This document shows positions 52,635 to 59,803 of a DNA stretch of 59,803 nt, piece after piece. The stretch is from Streptomyces sp. CB01580 (lineage in GTDB: Bacteria; Actinomycetota; Actinomycetes; Streptomycetales; Streptomycetaceae), in assembly GCF_001905795.1 (NCBI RefSeq), contig NZ_LIXJ01000037.1:1-59803 (forward strand), in the 5' to 3' direction. Each line of letters starts with the position of its first letter. Position 1 is the first letter of the stretch. The notes under the pieces are model-generated. The model was not told where the DNA came from, searched no databases, and saw nothing but the letters and a program-made list of their open reading frames with translations. Both the position numbers and the translations under genes were made by a program.

Positions 52635-54227
52635 ATGAGAAGCCGAGTCCAGGCCGTGCTGGGCATCGACGCCGGCACGACGTCGGTGAAGTCCGTCGTC
52701 ATCAGCACGACGGGTGACGTGCTCGGGGCCGCCAGATCGACGGTCCGTATCCGGCGGCCGCAACCGCACTACGCAGAACAGGACATGGACGAGGTCTGGT
52801 CCGCTGTCGGGCAGACAATCAGCGAGGCACTGGCCGAAGCCGGTGATGTCGAGCTGCTCGGGCTCAGCGTGACAGGCCAGGGCGACGGTGCGTGGCTCGT
52901 GGACGCCGACGGACGTCCCGCCGGGCCAGCCGTACTGTGGCTGGACGGCAGAGCTGCCGAGCGGGTGGCTCGATGGGAGGCCGACGGGCGCGGGGAACTG
53001 GTCCGCTGCACGACGGGTTCGGCCCTGTTCCCGGGGGCCCTGCCCGTTCTCCTGGAAGAACTGCAGGACAGTGATCCCGGACTCCTCACCCGCGCGGCGA
53101 CGCAGCTCAACTGCAAGGACTGGATCCGTTTCCAACTTACGGGAGTTGTGGGAACGGAGGCTTCCGAGGCCTCGCGCACCTACCTGGACGTTGCCACGGG
53201 GCGCTACTCCGAGGAGCTCATCGAAGGCCTGGGCCACGGCGGTTTCCGTCGGTTGTTGCCGCCCCTGTTCCCACCCGATGCGGTATGCGGCCGAGTGACG
53301 GAGAAAGCAGCGCGAGAGACCGGCCTGCCCGTCGGTCTGCCCGTTGCGACCGGCCTGGTCGACACACCGGCCGGCGGCGTCGGCCTGGGAGTCGTCGGGC
53401 CGGGCGAGGCGTACGCGATCCTCGGCACCACCGCGTTCGTCGGTGCCGTACAGGAGCGCGTCAGCGCGCCCGTCGACGTACCGGTCATCACCCTCAACCT
53501 GGGCCAGGGAACTCAGGTCATCGAGTGCCTCGCCCCGATGAACGGCACCCCCAACCTCGACTGGGCGCGAGAGGCCACAGGCCTGGCCGGGCTGGAATGG
53601 TCACAGATCGAAGAACTCGTCAACGCCGTTCCGGCCGGGGCCCGGGGGGTGCTCTACCTGCCCTATGGGGGCGTAAGCGGTGAGCGAGCGCCTTTCGTGG
53701 ACACCGCGGCCTCGGCGGCATGGCTGAACATCACCGTACGCACCAGCCCGGGAGAACTGCTGCGTGCCGTCTACGAAGGCATTGCTCTGTCCCTGGGCGA
53801 ATGCATGGACGTACTGGGCATCAAGGCTGACGCGACGGTCCGGCTCTGCGGCGGTGGGGCGCAATCGCCGGTCGTCTGTCAGATCGTCGCCGACGTGACC
53901 GGTCGCCGCATCGTCCGCTCCACCTTCGCCGAACTCGGCGCCCGCGGTGTGGGCGCGCTGGCCCTCGTTGCTGTCGGCGCGGCACCCGACCTTCCCGCCG
54001 CGCTGGCCCAGTTCGGCGACGACGCTCAGATCTTCGAGGCAGATCCCCGTCTGCGAGCCCTGCACGACGCCCAGGCCCAGGTGTTCCGCGACGTCCGCGA
54101 CGCCGTGCGACGCCACTGGCCGGACCTGCGGGCGGTGCAGGCGGCCGCACACGCCGCCGACGCGAGCCCCGCGTCCGAACCCACGGCCGCCCTCTCCGCG
54201 GACGCACCCCCCGTAACCACCACCTGA
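52635..54227 (+). CDS. FGGY-family carbohydrate kinase
   Basis: A 530-residue FGGY kinase. N-terminal 'LGIDAGTTSVKSVVIS' phosphate loop, 'LSVTGQGDGAWLVD' (substrate contact region), the catalytic Asp in 'GLVDTPAGGVGLG', 'LGTTAFVGA', and C-terminal 'VRLCGGGAQSPVVCQIVADV'. It resembles xylulo-/erythritol-kinase-type members more than glycerol kinase. The last 40 residues are an Ala/Pro tail beyond the normal end. Phosphorylates the imported sugar, giving the aldolase its substrate. Confidence 0.9.
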   Translation: MRSRVQAVLGIDAGTTSVKSVVISTTGDVLGAARSTVRIRRPQPHYAEQDMDEVWSAVGQTISEALAEAGDVELLGLSVTGQGDGAWLVDADGRPAGPAVLWLDGRAAERVARWEADGRGELVRCTTGSALFPGALPVLLEELQDSDPGLLTRAATQLNCKDWIRFQLTGVVGTEASEASRTYLDVATGRYSEELIEGLGHGGFRRLLPPLFPPDAVCGRVTEKAARETGLPVGLPVATGLVDTPAGGVGLGVVGPGEAYAILGTTAFVGAVQERVSAPVDVPVITLNLGQGTQVIECLAPMNGTPNLDWAREATGLAGLEWSQIEELVNAVPAGARGVLYLPYGGVSGERAPFVDTAASAAWLNITVRTSPGELLRAVYEGIALSLGECMDVLGIKADATVRLCGGGAQSPVVCQIVADVTGRRIVRSTFAELGARGVGALALVAVGAAPDLPAALAQFGDDAQIFEADPRLRALHDAQAQVFRDVRDAVRRHWPDLRAVQAAAHAADASPASEPTAALSADAPPVTTT

Positions 54228-54255
54228 TCCCTGACTACGAAATCAAGGAAAATTC

Positions 54256-55284
54256 ATGTCGAACCAGACCACCCACAGGGCCCGCCCACTCCTGCTGGTC
54301 ACCGCGCCCTTCGACCAAGCTCGAGCCGAGCTGCTCGAGGACGTCTTCGACGTCGAACTCGTCGAGCCCTCTCTGGCCGGCACATCGCTGGCGACCAGGG
54401 GACTCGACGAGCAGCTTGCCCGCGCGACCGCACTCGTGTGCGAGGTCGACGTCGTCGACGAAGCCACCTTGGACAAGGCACCTGAGCTGCGGGTCGTCGT
54501 GTCCTGCCGTGCAAACCCGGTCAACGTCGACGTGGAAGCGTGTACTGCACGCGAGATCGCCGTCCTGACTACCCCGGCCCGCAATGCCGACGTCACCGCG
54601 GATCTCGCCTTCACACTGCTTCTCATGACCGTTCGGCACACCGGCCGGGCCGAACGCTGGCTGCGCAGCGGTGCATGGAAGTCCGAGGACGTGTTCGAGC
54701 CCTACTCGACCTTTCGCGGGCTCGGGCTGTCCGGACGCACCCTCGGCATCCTCGGTGGTGGCGCCATCGGGCGCCGGATGATGCAGCGGGCCCGGGCCTT
54801 CGGCATGGATGTCGTCGTCTACGACCCGTTCCTCCCGTCCGACGCGTTCGGCGACCAGGCGCGCATCGTCGAACTCGACGAGGTGCTGTCCACGGCCGAC
54901 ATCGTCACCGTCCACGTCCCGCTGGCCGAGTCCACCATCGGGCTGATCGGTGACCGGGAGCTGCGGCTCATGCGTCCGGATGCCTACTTGGTGAATGCAG
55001 GGCGCGCCGCGGTGGTGGAGGAGGACGCGCTCGTCAACGCGCTCGCCGAGGGGCGGATCGCCGGAGCCGGGCTCGACGTGTTCTGGACCGAGCCGGTCCC
55101 CGCCGACCATCCGCTGCTCAGCCTCGACAATGTCACCGTCACCCCTCACATCGGCGGCGCCTCCGACGACGTCGTGACCGAGCACTCCAAGATCGCCGAA
55201 CGCGGCCTGCGCGCGTGGGTGGCGGGTGAGCGGCCCCCCGCGGTCGCCAACCCCGCCGTGCTCGAGCCGACCACTGCGCGCTGA
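54256..55284 (+). CDS. D-2-hydroxyacid dehydrogenase (phosphoglycerate dehydrogenase-like)
   Basis: A 342-residue NAD-dependent enzyme. Rossmann motif 'LGILGGGAIGRRMM', catalytic Arg in 'LVNAGRAAVVEEDAL', Glu in 'GAGLDVFWTEPVP', His in 'TPHIGGASDD'. No ACT or C-terminal regulatory domain, so it is not a biosynthetic SerA. ATG with AAGGAAA upstream. In this operon it may convert glyoxylate/glycolate- or pyruvate/lactate-type acids produced from the aldolase aldehyde. Confidence 0.9.
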   Translation: MSNQTTHRARPLLLVTAPFDQARAELLEDVFDVELVEPSLAGTSLATRGLDEQLARATALVCEVDVVDEATLDKAPELRVVVSCRANPVNVDVEACTAREIAVLTTPARNADVTADLAFTLLLMTVRHTGRAERWLRSGAWKSEDVFEPYSTFRGLGLSGRTLGILGGGAIGRRMMQRARAFGMDVVVYDPFLPSDAFGDQARIVELDEVLSTADIVTVHVPLAESTIGLIGDRELRLMRPDAYLVNAGRAAVVEEDALVNALAEGRIAGAGLDVFWTEPVPADHPLLSLDNVTVTPHIGGASDDVVTEHSKIAERGLRAWVAGERPPAVANPAVLEPTTAR

Positions 55285-55336
55285 GGCGCCCGCACCCGCT
55301 CACTTACCGCAACGCAATGCCTCAGGAGGGCCAGAC

Positions 55337-56854
55337 ATGAGCGTCATCGAAGACGCCGGCACGACACCCGACCTCAGCCCAGCCGTTTCGGCTCTGCTCC
55401 AGGCCCCACCGCGGCTCCTCATCAACGGCGAGATGGTACCGGCTGACAAGGGCGGCACCATCCCCGTACTGAACCCCGCCACGGGCCGGCAGATCGCGAC
55501 CGCAGCCGCGGCAGGAGTCACCGACGTGGACCGTGCCGTGCGGGCCGCGGCTGCGGCAATGGAACCCGGTTCGCCGTGGCGACGGATGTCCGCCCTCGAC
55601 CGCGGCCGGATCATCGAGCGCTTCGCCGCTCTGCTCGAGGCCCACGCCGAAGAACTCGCCGACCTCGAGGCACTCGACGGCGGTAAGGTGCGCAGCTCCG
55701 CCCGCCAGAACGACGTGGAACTATCCATCAAGCACTTCGCGTACTTCGCGGGCTGGCCCAGCAAGATCGAGGGAAACACCATTCCGGTGTCCGTGCCCGA
55801 CACCATGGTGCGGACCGAGCGGGAACCCGTTGGTGTCGTCGCGCAGATCATTCCATGGAACTTCCCTCTTCTCATGGCGGCTTGGAAGATCGCGCCCGCC
55901 TTGGCCGCCGGGTGCGCGATCGTCCTCAAGCCCGCCGAGAACACCCCGCTCGTCGCGATCCGCCTGGGCCAACTGGGCCTCGAGGCCGGACTGCCCAACG
56001 GTGTTCTCAACATCCTCCCCGGCTACGGACCGGAAGCAGGCGAGGCACTCGTCGAACACCCACTCGTGGACAAGGTCGCCTTCACGGGTTCCACCCGTGT
56101 CGGGATCCACCTGGCGCAGAAGGCGGCCGCACAGGTCAAGCGCGTGACGCTGGAACTCGGCGGGAAGAGTCCGAACATCATCTTCGCCGATTCTCCTGTC
56201 GAGGAGGCAGTGGCCGGCGCGGCGTCGGCGATCTTCTCGAACTCCGGCCAGTCGTGCAGTGCCGGTTCACGCCTCTACGTCGAACGCTCCCGCTTCGACG
56301 ACGTCGTGGACGCCCTGTCCGAACGGGCTGACAGCATGCGCGTCGGACCGGGGCTCGATCCGAGCACCGACCTCGGTCCGCTCATCAGTCGAACCCAGCT
56401 CGACCGAGTCCGCGGCTACATCGACGGCGCGCTCACCGGCGGCGCGACTGCCGCCGCAGGTGCAGTAGCCCCGGCCGGCGTCGACGCGGACGGATACTTC
56501 CTGCGTCCCACCGTTCTGACCGATGTCGACGACACGATGACAGCGGTACGCGAGGAGATCTTCGGTCCCGTCGTCGTGGCCCAGCCCTTCGACTCCCTCG
56601 AGGAGATCGCGGCGCGCGGCAACGACTCACCCTACGGTCTCGCGGCCGGCATCTGGACACGTGACATCGCCCGCGCGAACCGCCTGGCGAAACTCCTCAG
56701 GGCGGGCACCGTCTACATCAACATGTACGGTGCCACTGATGCCGCAGCACCGTTCGGTGGATTCAAGACCTCAGGCTACGGCCGTGAGATGGGCCACGCG
56801 AACCTCGAATCATACCTCGAGACGAAAACGGTATGGACAAGCCTGTCGATGTGA
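55337..56854 (+). CDS. NAD(P)-dependent aldehyde dehydrogenase
   Basis: A 505-residue aldehyde dehydrogenase. 'IIPWNFPLLM' (cofactor Asn), general base Glu273 in 'TLELGGKSPN', nucleophile Cys307 in 'NSGQSCSAG', and 'EEIFGPVVVAQPF'. Complete catalytic set. AGGAGGG precedes the ATG at 55337. Likely oxidises the small aldehyde (glycolaldehyde- or lactaldehyde-type) released by the class II aldolase. It overlaps the next MFS gene by 22 bases. Confidence 0.93.
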   Translation: MSVIEDAGTTPDLSPAVSALLQAPPRLLINGEMVPADKGGTIPVLNPATGRQIATAAAAGVTDVDRAVRAAAAAMEPGSPWRRMSALDRGRIIERFAALLEAHAEELADLEALDGGKVRSSARQNDVELSIKHFAYFAGWPSKIEGNTIPVSVPDTMVRTEREPVGVVAQIIPWNFPLLMAAWKIAPALAAGCAIVLKPAENTPLVAIRLGQLGLEAGLPNGVLNILPGYGPEAGEALVEHPLVDKVAFTGSTRVGIHLAQKAAAQVKRVTLELGGKSPNIIFADSPVEEAVAGAASAIFSNSGQSCSAGSRLYVERSRFDDVVDALSERADSMRVGPGLDPSTDLGPLISRTQLDRVRGYIDGALTGGATAAAGAVAPAGVDADGYFLRPTVLTDVDDTMTAVREEIFGPVVVAQPFDSLEEIAARGNDSPYGLAAGIWTRDIARANRLAKLLRAGTVYINMYGATDAAAPFGGFKTSGYGREMGHANLESYLETKTVWTSLSM

Positions 56855-58092
56855 GCGGCAACGTGCGGTCGACCCGGGTGCCGGCCATGGTCCTCATGGA
56901 CGACCGGCTGCGCCCTGGAGCCGTCGCACTGAACGTCACACTCGGGGCGCTCGTCCAGGTGCTGGCACTGAGCACGTGGTACGCGACGTCAGCGGTGGCG
57001 CCGCAGCTGGCGCGGCACTGGAACCTCGACTCAGGCGAAGTCTCGTGGCTGACGAGCTGCGTCCTGCTCGGGTTCGCGGCCGGAGCGCTGGGACTGGGGC
57101 TGCTGCGCGTCGCCGACCGGGTACGCCCGGGCGTACTCCTGCCGCTGGGCTCGCTGATCGCTGCCGCGTGCACAGCGCTGCCTGCGGTTCTACCCATCGG
57201 ATTCGCGCCGACCCTTGCTCTGCGCGTCCTCACGGGAATCGCTCTTGCGGCGGTGTATCCGCCGGGGATGAAGGCCGTCGCCTCATGGACCCTGGCCCGC
57301 CGCGGGTCGGCAGTCGCGCTGGTCGTGGCTTCCTTGACGTTGGGCAGCGCTCTTCCGCACGCACTCCGCACGCTGCCGTTGCCGGGCTGGCGAAGTGTCC
57401 TCCTCATCTCGGCGGTTGCCGCGACACTGGCAGCCGGGCTGGCGACGACGACTCGGACCGGCCCGCACACGAGCGAGACCGACACACTACGGATCGGTGC
57501 CGCCTGGCAGCTCTTCCGCAACAGGCGACAGCGGCTCGTCACCTTGGCCTATCTGGGCCATATGTGGGAGGTCTACGGCCTGTGGACATGGTCGGTCGCG
57601 TTGCTCGCCGCGTTGCCCGGTTCGGGGGGCCCTGTCCTCGGTGTCCCGGGATGGGGCCCGTTCCTGCTGATCGGCGTAGCCGGGGCCATCGGCTGCTTCG
57701 GCGCAGGTTCCGCAGCCGATCGGTGGGGCAGAGTCCGTGTCACGACCGTAGTCGTCACCATCTCGGCCTGTTGCTGCCTCCTCGCACCAGCGTTGCCACT
57801 TCTTCCCGACATAGTGGCTGCGGTGATGTTGATCGTTTGGGGGGCATCGGTGATCGGGGATTCACCGATGTACTCAGCGTTGCTTGCTGACTCCTCCGAC
57901 CCGACCGCCGTGGGGACGGCCCTGACCGTGCAGATGGCGCTCGGATACTCTCTCGCGGCGGTACCGGTCCTCCTGCTGCCGCGCCTGGCCGCGCACGTCG
58001 GATGGCCCTGGGCCTTGCTCTCACTGGCGCCCGGACCACTGGCCAGTGCCTTGAGTCTCCGGAGACTGCAGAGGCTTGACCGGACCAGTTGA
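56833..58092 (+). CDS. MFS transporter (second of the SorC-linked operon)
   Basis: A 419-residue, 12-helix MFS protein. 'STWYATSAVAPQLARHWNLD' precedes helix 1-2, 'GAGSAADRWGRVRVTTVVVT' is the central loop motif, and 'GDSPMYSALLADSSDPTAVG' sits in the second half. It differs from the polyol-type transporter at the operon start and looks closer to CynX/drug-type MFS. It may export an acid end product or import an alternative substrate. Translation is coupled to the aldehyde dehydrogenase. Confidence 0.85.
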   Translation: MDKPVDVSGNVRSTRVPAMVLMDDRLRPGAVALNVTLGALVQVLALSTWYATSAVAPQLARHWNLDSGEVSWLTSCVLLGFAAGALGLGLLRVADRVRPGVLLPLGSLIAAACTALPAVLPIGFAPTLALRVLTGIALAAVYPPGMKAVASWTLARRGSAVALVVASLTLGSALPHALRTLPLPGWRSVLLISAVAATLAAGLATTTRTGPHTSETDTLRIGAAWQLFRNRRQRLVTLAYLGHMWEVYGLWTWSVALLAALPGSGGPVLGVPGWGPFLLIGVAGAIGCFGAGSAADRWGRVRVTTVVVTISACCCLLAPALPLLPDIVAAVMLIVWGASVIGDSPMYSALLADSSDPTAVGTALTVQMALGYSLAAVPVLLLPRLAAHVGWPWALLSLAPGPLASALSLRRLQRLDRTS

Positions 58093-58137
58093 GGCCCGGT
58101 GTGGTGTCTTGCCGTCCCCGCCGTCGGCCAGGACCGC

Positions 58138-58216
58138 GCCGTTCCACGGCGGAGGCGCTGATGCCCAGGTGGACGGCGACCTCCGGATATCCCCAGAGCT
58201 GCTGGTCGTCGGCCAT
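58138..58216 (-). pseudogene. AlpA/excisionase-like HTH protein, N-terminal scrap
   Basis: Begins 'MADDQQLWGYPEVAVHLGIS' with GAGGAGG upstream, the usual opening of small HTH proteins of Streptomyces integrative elements. After about 26 residues the family pattern ('VRTYRSRG..PxPD') is lost. It lies directly downstream of another decayed gene of the same orientation. A remnant of an excision/control module. Confidence 0.5.
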
Positions 58217-58324
58217 CGTGTCCTCCTCGTTCGTCGGTGATGAGCGTACGCAAGATCCGGATGGGCGGGCGTACGGCGAGACCGCCCCTGCCGGTCGGCG
58301 CGGGGCAGCCTTCTGCGGTTGCGG

Positions 58325-58560
58325 TCAGACCTCGGCGACGCGGTTGGAGAGGGGCGGACCAGGCGCGGCCAGTCGTCGGGGGCGGCGGGCCAGGAGGCGA
58401 GGAGGACCTCGGTGGTGGCCAGGCCGAGGTGGGCGGTGACATCCCAGCCCGCTCGGGAGGCGGGCTCCCAGCGCAGGCGGATACGGCCGAGCGGGAGTCT
58501 GGGGGCCCCGACGCCGCAGAGTGGCCCGTGCCTGGATGCGATCTTGCCGGACTGGTCACA
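58325..58560 (-). pseudogene. C-terminal part of an element-type hypothetical gene, frameshifted
   Basis: Minus-strand frame reads 'GRIRLRWEPASRAGWDVTAH', 'LGLATTEVLLASWPAAPDDW' then 'PRLVRP'. With one base added in the G4 run 58351-58354 it continues 'LSNRVAEV' to a stop at 58325. The clean coding pattern and the HTH gene right behind it suggest the pair came from an integrated plasmid-like element. The N-terminal part is missing; the upstream side is occupied by the phosphotransferase gene. Function unknown. Confidence 0.45.
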
Positions 58561-58626
58561 GTCGCACGGTTATCGCTTCTCCTAAAGATTTCGTGCGGGT
58601 CGCCAGCCGGATGATGAGGTGACACG

Positions 58627-59580
58627 GTGACCAACCACGATGAGGCAGCGACTGTCCGACCGTTGACCCTGGCTTGGGCGAGCCGGCACCTGGAAGCCTG
58701 TGAACGAATCATCAGAACCGAGGTGCTGCACGGTGGCCTTTCTGCCGAGATGCGGAAGCTGACCATCGGCACTCGAACCGGAGACACGCGTGACCTGGTG
58801 CTGCGGACCTTCGTGAACGTTGAACACACCGAGGACTGGTTGGAACGGGAGGCTGGCGCCCTGACCCTGCTTCCAGGGACCGGCGTGCCAGCTCCTGGAC
58901 TGGTCGCGGTTGATCCGACTGCCGCGCATTGCGAGTATCCGTCACTCCTCATGACACATATGGCGGGCCGGACGGTCCTCGACGACGAGGGATTGGACAC
59001 GCGTCTCCCCCTGCTGGCCCGCCAGCTCGTAGCGATTCATGCCTTGCAGCCCGCCAAGCGGCCGCGGGGGCATGTGACGTTGACGACCGCCGACACTGTC
59101 GTGGTTCCGAATGGCGCCGACGCGTCGGCTTGGGCGGCCGCTATCGACGTTATCCGCAAGCCCCCGCCGCCCCGTGAAGGGCGGTTTCTGCACCGGGACT
59201 TCCAGCCGGGCAACGTGCTGTTCGACATGTCGCCTTCAAAGTCAGCAGACGTCCGGATCACGGGGGTCGTCGACTGGGCGGCGACCTCTTGGGGTCCGGC
59301 AGATCTCGATGTGGCGCACTGCTCCGTCAATCTTGCGCTGCTGCACGGCCCGGCGTGGGGTCTTCGGTATCCCGAGGCGTATGAGGAGGCCGGTGGGGTG
59401 CTGGCCACGGACGCGAGTGAGCGACTGTACTGGCTCGTCCGGGACGGGCTGGCATCCTCAGAAGAGGTGCAGGTGGTGGCGGAGACATGGCGAGGGGCAG
59501 GGAGGACAGAGCTGACGACGCGAGCTGTGGAGAAGCGGCTGGATGCCTACATCACCGCGCTGATGGACGCGCTGGGCTGA
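58627..59580 (+). CDS. aminoglycoside phosphotransferase (APH) family protein
   Basis: A 317-residue APH/choline-kinase-fold protein. Catalytic loop H189-R-D191-F-Q-P-G-N ('LHRDFQPGNVLFD') and the metal aspartate D216 in 'GVVDWAATSWGPADLDVAH'. GTG start. This broad family phosphorylates antibiotics, sugars or other small molecules; the local context gives no hint, so antibiotic resistance is only one possibility. Isolated between element remnants and the window end. Confidence 0.87.
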   Translation: MTNHDEAATVRPLTLAWASRHLEACERIIRTEVLHGGLSAEMRKLTIGTRTGDTRDLVLRTFVNVEHTEDWLEREAGALTLLPGTGVPAPGLVAVDPTAAHCEYPSLLMTHMAGRTVLDDEGLDTRLPLLARQLVAIHALQPAKRPRGHVTLTTADTVVVPNGADASAWAAAIDVIRKPPPPREGRFLHRDFQPGNVLFDMSPSKSADVRITGVVDWAATSWGPADLDVAHCSVNLALLHGPAWGLRYPEAYEEAGGVLATDASERLYWLVRDGLASSEEVQVVAETWRGAGRTELTTRAVEKRLDAYITALMDALG

Positions 59581-59644
59581 GCCAAGGAGGGCGGAATGCG
59601 AGGCGTCAGGGGCCCCTTCCTCATATTGGCAAAGCAAAGCAATT

Positions 59645-59669
59645 CGCAGGGCAACTGCCTAGCCCTGCG
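59645..59669. terminator. hairpin downstream of the phosphotransferase gene
   Basis: CGCAGGGC (59645-59652) pairs with GCCCTGCG (59662-59669) across a 9-base loop, 64 bases after the stop codon. Probably the transcript terminator. The remaining bases to 59803 hold a smaller CCGGC/GCCGG stem near 59774 and an AT-rich end, with no gene seen. Confidence 0.5.
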
Positions 59670-59803
59670 GAGCAGCCCGTCGCGCCGCCACGTATTCGGA
59701 CCAGCTTCCGCCGGCGAGAGTGGCCCAGCGTTCGGCTGAACCGCCCCGGGTCAGGGTGCAAAGGCAGTACTCCGGCACCGCCGGGGCTTGTAATTAAATA
59801 ACT

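Noticed and set aside
58627..59580. Naming the APH-fold gene as an aminoglycoside resistance gene
   Set aside because: The catalytic motifs only show the fold; many members act on other substrates and nothing in the context supports a particular drug.
59581..59803. tRNA or attachment site at the right end
   Set aside because: The hairpins do not fold into a cloverleaf and no CCA-end or T-loop GTTCRA pattern was found.
1..59803. CRISPR array or antibiotic biosynthetic megasynthase
   Set aside because: No regularly spaced repeats and no PKS, NRPS or RiPP precursor features were seen. The thiolase, ligase and SRPBCC genes lie in small separate operons.

Overview
The window looks like accessory chromosome of a Streptomyces or close relative. 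It is very GC-rich, uses GTG starts often, has strong GGAGG-type ribosome sites, and carries families typical of that genus: a PASTA-less Ser/Thr kinase, a WhiJ/Scr1-type regulator trio, and sugar ABC importers with no ATPase gene of their own. It holds about 45 genes that look intact and at least 18 remnants. The remnants include pieces of IS5, IS3, IS481, IS630 and IS701-like transposases and truncated or nonsense-interrupted host genes. I saw no rRNA, tRNA, CRISPR array or replication origin. The decay and mixed gene content fit a chromosome-arm or genomic-island setting.

Layout. 1-13.7 kb: transposase scraps, a methyltransferase, a lipoprotein serine hydrolase, a MacB-like ABC pair, a membrane protein facing a Ser/Thr kinase, a decayed CPBP protease and truncated ABC ATPase, then an intact histidine kinase/LuxR response regulator pair. 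13.7-22.6 kb: a TetR/hydrolase divergon with a doubled operator, a MoxR ATPase/VWA pair, an AT-richer gene-poor kilobase, and an XRE-cupin regulator divergent from methyltransferase, DinB and SRPBCC genes. 22.8-26 kb: a FadR-type regulator, MFS transporter and NicX/M29-like enzyme operon. 26.1-29.6 kb: insertion-sequence debris, a MITE-like element and a DMT-family membrane protein. 29.8-35.5 kb: an SDR-HAD operon whose third gene is cut off, plus a run of truncated genes around an intact quinone-oxidoreductase-like gene.

35.5-43.3 kb: a TetR/MFS efflux divergon with two strong palindromic operators, then a TetR-controlled operon of cyclase, fumarylacetoacetase-family protein, SCP-x-type thiolase and acyl-CoA ligase, which looks like a ring-opening and CoA-dependent catabolic pathway. 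43.5-48.3 kb: a WhiJ-type trio (damaged) and a sugar ABC importer with single-base frameshifts in both permeases. 48.4-58.1 kb: IS481 debris, then a SorC-controlled catabolic cluster (class II aldolase, polyol-type MFS, FGGY kinase, 2-hydroxyacid dehydrogenase, aldehyde dehydrogenase, second MFS). 58.1-59.8 kb: scraps of an integrative element and an aminoglycoside-phosphotransferase-like gene.

The best candidates for undescribed biology are the cyclase/FAH/thiolase/ligase operon, the SorC aldolase-kinase cluster (no isomerase or polyol dehydrogenase is present, so the substrate is open), and the regulator/transporter/NicX-like operon. Several of the apparent frameshifts lie in short G/C runs and may be sequencing errors.
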